The notes under the pieces: model-generated
The model's database searches: none
What the model was told of the DNA's origin: nothing
What the model saw: the letters and a program-made list of their open reading frames with translations, nothing else
In this document: piece by piece, positions 6,526 to 10,690 of the stretch
Layout of the letters: the number at the start of each line of letters is the position of its first letter
Position numbering within the stretch: the stretch's first letter is position 1
Source of the DNA: Aquificaceae bacterium
Lineage (GTDB): Bacteria > Aquificota > Aquificia > Aquificales > Aquificaceae
Direction: 5' to 3'
NCBI GenBank assembly: GCA_015487365.1
Contig: WFPT01000154.1
Coordinates: forward strand, 1-10,690
DNA: 10,690 nucleotides
Made by a program: the position numbers and the translations under genes

Positions 6526-7651
6526 CCCTTAAAACCCTATCAAGGACCTTTATCATCTCATCTACGTGCTCCCTCTTAACTATCAGGGGTGGGAGGAACC
6601 TTAAAACCCTCTTTGCGGTGCAATTTACCAAAACCCCTTCCCTTAAAAGCCTTTCCACCACCTTTGAACAATCCTCCCTAAGCTCTAAGCCCACCATAAG
6701 CCCTAAGCCCCTTACCTTTCCATAAGGTCTTAGCCTTTCTTTAAGGTATTCACCTACCTCTGAAACTTCCTTTAATATTTTTTCAACCTCCTCTACCACT
6801 TTCAGGGCAACCTTACAGGCTAGGAAGTTCCCACCAAAGGTTGAGCCGTGGTCTGAGATTTTAAAGGCCTTTGCCACCTCCTCCCTTGCAAGGCAGGCTC
6901 CAACGGGAAAGCCTCCCCCAAGACCCTTTGCCAAGGTGACTATATCGGGTTTTAGATTAAAGTGCTCGTAGGCAAAGAACTTCCCCGTCCTCCCAACACC
7001 CGTTTGAACCTCATCCACTATTAAAAGTAGGCCTTCTTCTTTACAAACCCTTTCCACTTCCTTTAAAAATTCCTCCCTTGCAGGTATCACTCCCCCTTCC
7101 CCTTGAACCACCTCCAACAGAATACCCGCGGTTTCTCTCTTAATCTTTCTCTTAAAGGCATCCTTGTCGTTAAAGGGTGCAAAGTCAAAGCCCTTTAAGG
7201 TAGGCCTAAAACCCCTTTTAAACTTTTCCTGACCCGTTGCGGACAGGCTCCCAAAGGTCCTACCGTGGAAGGAATTTTTAAAGGCCAAAATTCTATACCT
7301 TTTTTCACCTATTTCGTAAAAGAACTTCCTCGTTAGCTTTATGGCACACTCAACGCTTTCCGTTCCAGAGTTTGTAAAAAAAACCTTGGCCTTGGTCCAA
7401 AACTTTTCAGATAGTCTCCTTGCAAGCTCCTCTTGTAGGGAATTTTCGTAAAGGTTTGAGGTGTGCCAAAGCCTTTTGGCTTGCTCCGTTAGGGCTTCCA
7501 CCAAAACCCTGTTGCAGTGCCCCAAGGAAACCACCCCTATACCCGAAATAAAGTCCAAATACCTTCTACCCTCCCTGTCGTAAAGATATACTCCTTCTCC
7601 CTTTACGAATTCAACCCCAAGCCTCTTGTAGGTTTCCATTAAATACCCCAT
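6518..7651 (-). CDS. argD: Acetylornithine aminotransferase
   Basis: A class III PLP aminotransferase (377 residues) that converts N-acetylglutamate semialdehyde to N-acetylornithine in arginine synthesis; ArgD enzymes often also serve in lysine/diaminopimelate synthesis. Visible residues are NSGTES (94-99) for PLP phosphate, SFHGRT (127-132), the PLP-pyridine Asp213 in VDEVQTGVGRTG (212-223), Schiff-base Lys242 in TLAKGLGGG, and GSTFGGN (269-275). The C-terminal pattern LVNCTAKRVLRFLPPL (341-356) is characteristic of ArgD as opposed to GABA or ornithine aminotransferases. The start is ATG at 7651, one base after the hemH stop and preceded by AAGG; the ATG at 7639 (residue 5) is a plausible alternative, because many ArgD proteins begin just before the ETY segment. 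It sits between hemH and glcD with no obvious pathway link. Confidence 0.96.
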   Translation of the reverse strand: MGYLMETYKRLGVEFVKGEGVYLYDREGRRYLDFISGIGVVSLGHCNRVLVEALTEQAKRLWHTSNLYENSLQEELARRLSEKFWTKAKVFFTNSGTESVECAIKLTRKFFYEIGEKRYRILAFKNSFHGRTFGSLSATGQEKFKRGFRPTLKGFDFAPFNDKDAFKRKIKRETAGILLEVVQGEGGVIPAREEFLKEVERVCKEEGLLLIVDEVQTGVGRTGKFFAYEHFNLKPDIVTLAKGLGGGFPVGACLAREEVAKAFKISDHGSTFGGNFLACKVALKVVEEVEKILKEVSEVGEYLKERLRPYGKVRGLGLMVGLELREDCSKVVERLLREGVLVNCTAKRVLRFLPPLIVKREHVDEMIKVLDRVLRGG

Positions 7652-7652
7652 A

Positions 7653-8555
7653 CTACCTTAAATTTAGTAGAATCTCCTTTAAGCATTCAACAAAGCTATC
7701 CCTACAAGAGGGAGTTTTTACCCTTACGTAATCTATTTTTAGCCTTTGGGCCAAGTTTCTGTAAATGAGGTCAAGCTCGTAGAGGGTTTCCAAATGCTCA
7801 CTTACGAAACTAACCGGTATTACCAAAACCCTCCTACCCCTCAGCTCCTTTAAACATTCTTCTAATGTAGGTTCTAGCCATTTACCTAAGGTTGCCTTAC
7901 TCTGATAGCAAATTTTAAAGGGATTTTTAAAGCCTTTCATGATAAGATTTACGGTTTCTTCCACCTGCTCCCTGTAAGGGTCTCCCCTCTCTACAAAGGA
8001 CAGGGGTATGGAGTGGGCGGAAAATAGGAAAAAGTCCTCATCATCCTTTACGTATTCTCCTATTATTCCTTGCCAAGTTTTTATAAAGCAGGGCTCCCTG
8101 TAAAACTCCTTTACCACCTTTGCCTTTAAGGGGTATTCCCTTAAAGCCTTTAAGATTTCGTCCCTTGCCGAATCGTAGGTGCTAAAACTCCTCTGGGGGT
8201 AGAGGGGGAAGAAAACCACCTCCTTAAAGCCCTCCTCGTATAGCTTCTTTACCACATCTTTAATGGTAGGGGGGGAATACCTCATGGCGTAATAAACCTT
8301 CCACCCCCTTAACTTCCTTTCCAAGGCTTCCGCCTGTTTTTGGGTCTCTGTGTAAAGGGGAGAGACACCTCCAAGGTATTTGTAAATCTTTTCAGTCCTT
8401 TTGTAGCGCAAAAGACTTATAAGCTTAGCCAGAAGATACCTCAGTGGGTTTTTTAGGTTTAATATGTGCTCGTCGTAAAAGAGGTTAAAGAGAAAGTCCC
8501 TAACCCCCTCTAAGTTGGGCGCCCCCCCCAAGTTTATGAGAACTACCGCCTTCAA
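7653..8555 (-). CDS. hemH: Ferrochelatase (TTG start)
   Basis: Inserts Fe2+ into protoporphyrin IX, the last step of the protoporphyrin-dependent heme pathway. The 300 residues are close to the usual 300-320. Visible are the N-terminal [10 protein letters not shown] (4-13), LGGVSPLY (61-68), [10 protein letters not shown] (117-126), the catalytic His181 in FSAHSIP, the [14 protein letters not shown] segment (217-230) and Glu253/Glu260 in [11 protein letters not shown]. No membrane anchor is seen. The start is TTG at 8555: in this frame a TAA lies three codons upstream and the conserved N-terminus begins directly at TTG, so no other start fits. TTGA overlaps the folE stop by 4 nt, with GGGAG just upstream. 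Codons 9-13 contain a run of eight G residues (plus strand 8522-8529, C8). Confidence 0.96.
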   Translation of the reverse strand: MKAVVLINLGGAPNLEGVRDFLFNLFYDEHILNLKNPLRYLLAKLISLLRYKRTEKIYKYLGGVSPLYTETQKQAEALERKLRGWKVYYAMRYSPPTIKDVVKKLYEEGFKEVVFFPLYPQRSFSTYDSARDEILKALREYPLKAKVVKEFYREPCFIKTWQGIIGEYVKDDEDFFLFSAHSIPLSFVERGDPYREQVEETVNLIMKGFKNPFKICYQSKATLGKWLEPTLEECLKELRGRRVLVIPVSFVSEHLETLYELDLIYRNLAQRLKIDYVRVKTPSCRDSFVECLKEILLNLR

Positions 8556-9103
8556 GCTCCCTTAACTATCTTTAAAAATTCTTCCCTGGTCCTTTGGTCC
8601 TTTAAGAATATACCCCTTAGGGCGGAGGTTACCGTTAGGTGTCCAGGAGTTTGAACTCCCCTTAAAGACATACACAGGTGCTCAGCCTCTATTATGACAC
8701 CCACCCCTTTGGGGTTTAACTCCTCCTCTATAAAGTTTGCTATCCTCTGGGTTAGCCTCTCTTGAACCTCCGGTCTTAAAGAAAAGGCCCTAACCGTCCT
8801 TACCAACTTTGAAAGGCCACAGACCCTATCCCTTGGAATGTATGCTATATGGACCTTCCCCACAAAGGGTAAAAGGTGGTGCTCGCAAAAGCTCCCAAAG
8901 TATATGTCCTTTACCACCACCATCTCGTTGTAGTTTCCGTATTCCTCAAAGAGCTTAAAGTCAAACTCCCTCATCCTCTCAAACTCCTCCCACATCCTCA
9001 CCACCCTTTCCGGGGTTTCCCTAAGCCCCTCCCTGTTTGGGTCTTCCCCTATGGCCTCTAAAAACATCTTTATGGCCAACTTTAACTTTTCCCTGTCTAT
9101 CAT
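8552..9103 (-). CDS. folE: GTP cyclohydrolase I, type 1 (zinc-dependent)
   Basis: Converts GTP to 7,8-dihydroneopterin triphosphate, the first step of folate and pterin synthesis; the family is a toroidal homodecamer. The 183-residue length is normal for a bacterial FolE. Zinc ligands are Cys73 and His76 in [10 protein letters not shown] and Cys144 in [12 protein letters not shown]; His75 and His142 match the catalytic histidines. Lys99 and Arg102 in GLSKLVR and the [10 protein letters not shown] segment (113-122) match the triphosphate-binding region. The presence of both Cys ligands marks the ordinary zinc type (IA) rather than the IB/FolE2 family. The ATG is preceded by AAAGGG two bases away. 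It is the second gene of its unit, 15 nt after the DUF2203 gene, and overlaps hemH by 4 nt. Confidence 0.97.
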   Translation of the reverse strand: MIDREKLKLAIKMFLEAIGEDPNREGLRETPERVVRMWEEFERMREFDFKLFEEYGNYNEMVVVKDIYFGSFCEHHLLPFVGKVHIAYIPRDRVCGLSKLVRTVRAFSLRPEVQERLTQRIANFIEEELNPKGVGVIIEAEHLCMSLRGVQTPGHLTVTSALRGIFLKDQRTREEFLKIVKGA

Positions 9104-9118
9104 AGCCCTTTAATTTTA

Positions 9119-9502
9119 TCACTCAAAGAGCAGGGAGACGGGTTTCCTTCCCGCAAATCCCTCCTCCAGCTCGTGCCAGTAGTTTATGGTTTCCTCACCC
9201 TCCTTCCAGCATAGCCAAATGTATCGGTTTTTGTGCCAAGAGAGGAAGTCTATCAAAAGGGGGTCAAAGCCCTTTATAACTCCCCCTAACTCCTCTATCC
9301 TCTTTAAAAACCCCTCAACCTTCTTTTCAATTTCCCTTAGCTTAGTTTTTAGGTATAACCTTTCAAGCTCGTCCTCCTCACCTTCAAGCCTTTGGGAGAC
9401 ATCTCCGTATTCAAACCTTGCCTCGTTTATGGCTTCCACCAGTGGCTTTATCTTAACCAAAACATCCCTTGCCTCTTCTAAAGTAAAGACCTTTACCTTC
9501 AT
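9119..9502 (-). CDS. DUF2203 family protein, function unknown
   Basis: A small (127-residue) cytoplasmic protein with no signal peptide or membrane segment. Residues 6-75 are charged and helical, probably a coiled coil or helical hairpin. The C-terminal half carries the DUF2203 signature: GGVIKGFDPLLIDF (73-86), LCWKEGEE (97-104), YWHELEEGFAGRKP (108-121). Cys98, Trp99, His110, Glu111 and the GFAGR segment are the most distinctive positions. The family has no established function that I know of. It heads the five-gene unit and is followed 15 nt later by folE. The ATG at 9502 has no Shine-Dalgarno sequence and is preceded by a predicted -10 box. Confidence 0.85.
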   Translation of the reverse strand: MKVKVFTLEEARDVLVKIKPLVEAINEARFEYGDVSQRLEGEEDELERLYLKTKLREIEKKVEGFLKRIEELGGVIKGFDPLLIDFLSWHKNRYIWLCWKEGEETINYWHELEEGFAGRKPVSLLFE

Positions 9503-9508
9503 AAAGCA

Positions 9509-9537
9509 TAAATATAGAGCCTAACGTTAATTTACAA
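9509..9537 (-). promoter_or_regulatory. Predicted promoter of the DUF2203-folE-hemH-argD-glcD unit
   Basis: On the minus strand TATATTTA occupies -14 to -7 before the ATG at 9502 (plus-strand 9509-9516), with TATATT as a 5/6 match to the -10 consensus. TTGTAA at 9532-9537 is a possible -35 (15-bp spacer, rather short). The -35 candidate abuts the T-tract of the upstream terminator, which supports a fresh transcription start here. The start site would fall within a few bases of the ATG. Confidence 0.5.
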
Positions 9538-9577
9538 AAAAAGTAAAAGGGGGAGGGATTACCTTTCCCTCTCCCCC
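9536..9577 (-). terminator. Intrinsic terminator of the inositol-phosphate synthase gene, stop codon in the loop
   Basis: Read on the minus strand, the arm GGGGGAGAGGGA (9577-9566) pairs with TCCCTCCCCC (9558-9549), giving ten G/C-rich base pairs with a two-base bulge. The loop AAGGTAA (9565-9559) contains the TAA stop. It is followed by TTTTACTTTTTTT (9548-9536). This is a standard stem plus T-tract, with the 5' arm encoded by the last codons of the gene (G-E-R-E). It separates this gene from the next unit. Confidence 0.85.
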
Positions 9578-10677
9578 CTTATGAACTCTTCAACCATCTT
9601 TTTGGCCTGATAGTCCGGGTATTGGACGGGTGGGTGTTTCATAGTATAGGCGGATATGGATAGGAGAGGTCCTCCCACTCCCCTGTCCCTTGCCAACTTA
9701 CAGCACCTTATGGCATCAATCATAGAACCCGCGCTGTTTGGTGAGTCTTCCACGTCCAGTTTTAGCTCCACGTACATGGGGACATCTCCAAAGAGCCTAC
9801 CTTCAAGCCTTATGTATGCTATCTTCCTGTCTTTAAGCCAAGGGACCCAATCGGAGGGACCTATATGGACGTTATCCTTTCCTATTTCGTAGGGTAGTAG
9901 GGAGGTTACCGCCTCCGTTTTGGAAACCTTCTTAGTTTTTAGCCTACTCCTTTCAAGCATGTTCAAAAAGTCCGTATTACCACCGAAGTTTAGCTGGTAG
10001 GTCCTGTCTATCTTTACACCCCTGTCTATAAACAGCTGTGTTAGAGTTCTATGGACGATAGTGGCTCCCACCTGAGACTTTATGTCGTCCCCAACAACCG
10101 GTATCCCCCTCTCTTCAAACTTCTTGGCCCATTCGGGGTCTGAGACTATGAAGGTGGGCATTGCGTTGATAAAGGAAACCCCCGCTTCCAAGCAGGCCCT
10201 TGCGTAAAACCTTGCAGCTTCTTCTGAGCCTACGGGGACGTAGTTAATCAGAACATCCGCCTGAGTTTCCTTCAAGACCGCCACCACATCTTCCAGTTCA
10301 TCCTCCTTTTCGTCCGCCAAAACAAAGGTTTGCTCCTGGGGGTAATTCTTCATATGGGGTGCAAAACCGTCCAAAACCTTACCCATCCTCACCTTCACCC
10401 CGAGCTTTGGAACGTTTGGCTCAAAGACCGCGGTGCAGTTAGGTTTTGCAAAGATGGCCTCTGAAAGGTCCTTACCTACCTTCCTTTTGTCAATGTCCCA
10501 GGCTGCAACCACCTCAATATCCCAGGGCTTATAGCCCCCTACGTCTTCGTGCATAAGACCACTTACATCCACCTTCCCCTTGTTCTTGTAGTAAAAAATC
10601 CCCTGCACAAGAGAGCTTGCACAGTTACCCACTCCCACTATCGCTACCCTTACCTTTCTTTCGTTTTTCCCACTCAT
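9559..10677 (-). CDS. ino1: myo-Inositol-1(3)-phosphate synthase
   Basis: An NAD-dependent isomerase that converts glucose 6-phosphate to L-myo-inositol 1-phosphate. At 372 residues it is the short archaeal/actinobacterial form (about 360-390), not the 500-plus-residue eukaryotic one. Visible are the Rossmann motif [12 protein letters not shown] (12-23), NYVPVGS (145-151), the [11 protein letters not shown] segment (196-206) with the conserved Lys200, [11 protein letters not shown] (230-240), the lysine-rich [14 protein letters not shown] (244-257) and [14 protein letters not shown] (311-324). In hyperthermophiles this enzyme supplies inositol phosphate for di-myo-inositol phosphate and related solutes; such solutes are known from Aquifex pyrophilus. 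The enzymes for the following steps are not in the window. The gene appears monocistronic: its own terminator follows and an AT-rich promoter-like tract precedes the ATG. Confidence 0.94.
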   Translation of the reverse strand: MSGKNERKVRVAIVGVGNCASSLVQGIFYYKNKGKVDVSGLMHEDVGGYKPWDIEVVAAWDIDKRKVGKDLSEAIFAKPNCTAVFEPNVPKLGVKVRMGKVLDGFAPHMKNYPQEQTFVLADEKEDELEDVVAVLKETQADVLINYVPVGSEEAARFYARACLEAGVSFINAMPTFIVSDPEWAKKFEERGIPVVGDDIKSQVGATIVHRTLTQLFIDRGVKIDRTYQLNFGGNTDFLNMLERSRLKTKKVSKTEAVTSLLPYEIGKDNVHIGPSDWVPWLKDRKIAYIRLEGRLFGDVPMYVELKLDVEDSPNSAGSMIDAIRCCKLARDRGVGGPLLSISAYTMKHPPVQYPDYQAKKMVEEFIRGERER

Positions 10678-10683
10678 ATTATA

Positions 10684-10690
10684 TAAATAT
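10684..10690 (-). promoter_or_regulatory. Predicted -10 box of the inositol-phosphate synthase gene (cut by window edge)
   Basis: On the minus strand ATATTTA lies at -13 to -7 before the ATG at 10677, the same heptamer at the same distance as before the genes starting at 3714 and 9502. Position -14 and any -35 lie outside the window. The 13 visible upstream bases are all A/T, so no Shine-Dalgarno sequence is possible there. A second -10-like word, TATAAT, directly abuts the ATG; used as a -10 box it would start transcription inside the gene, so it is the less likely one. Confidence 0.45.

Noticed and set aside
1..10690. A defence island, mobile element, CRISPR or new multi-gene system
   Set aside because: Every coding region but the DUF2203 protein belongs to a well-known metabolic or sensor family, codon use is uniform, and no terminal repeats, integrase, transposase or spaced repeats are visible.

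Overview
This window reads as a compact chromosomal segment of a thermophilic bacterium, most likely a member of the Aquificales (Aquifex/Hydrogenobacter/Thermocrinis relatives). The basis is codon choice (Arg mostly AGG/AGA, Ile mostly ATA, Leu TTA/CTT), Lys/Glu-rich proteins, genes packed with overlaps of 4-17 nt, unrelated housekeeping genes mixed in one operon, and an archaeal/actinobacterial-type inositol-phosphate synthase. The assignment is an inference; no rRNA or other taxonomic marker is present. I see no mobile element, CRISPR array, tRNA or rRNA, and no sign of recent transfer.

Layout. (1) Plus strand, 1-2188: the 3' part of a dienelactone-hydrolase-family gene, then trpG (4-nt ATGA overlap) and thrC (3-nt gap), apparently one transcription unit that begins upstream of the window. 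(2) Minus strand, 2185-3699: a membrane histidine kinase of the NtrY type, convergent with thrC (4-nt overlap), with no response regulator beside it. (3) Plus strand, 3714-5156: a UbiD-family decarboxylase, divergent from the kinase across only 14 bp of pure A/T. (4) Minus strand, 9502 down to 5140: a five-gene unit in the order DUF2203 protein, folE, hemH (TTG start), argD, glcD, with junctions of +15, -4, +1 and -8 nt. Its last gene overlaps the end of the UbiD gene by 17 nt. (5) Minus strand, 10677-9559: myo-inositol-1-phosphate synthase, closed by an intrinsic terminator whose loop contains the stop codon.

Functions. The genes cover glutamine amide transfer for anthranilate/aminobenzoate synthesis, threonine synthesis, pterin/folate synthesis, heme synthesis, arginine synthesis, 2-hydroxyacid oxidation, a prFMN-type aromatic decarboxylation (possibly quinone synthesis) and inositol phosphate synthesis (in hyperthermophiles, a precursor of inositol-based solutes). 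They do not form one pathway; the five-gene unit is a mixed operon of the sort common in Aquificales.

The most notable signal is non-coding. The three genes that head their own transcription unit and are preceded by intergenic sequence (UbiD family, DUF2203, inositol-phosphate synthase) carry the same heptamer, ATATTTA, at exactly the same place, -13 to -7 from the ATG, and none of them has a Shine-Dalgarno sequence. The kinase gene has a 5/7 match at that position. This is what -10 boxes of leaderless or near-leaderless mRNAs would look like. I found no convincing new multi-gene system; most of the window is ordinary metabolism.
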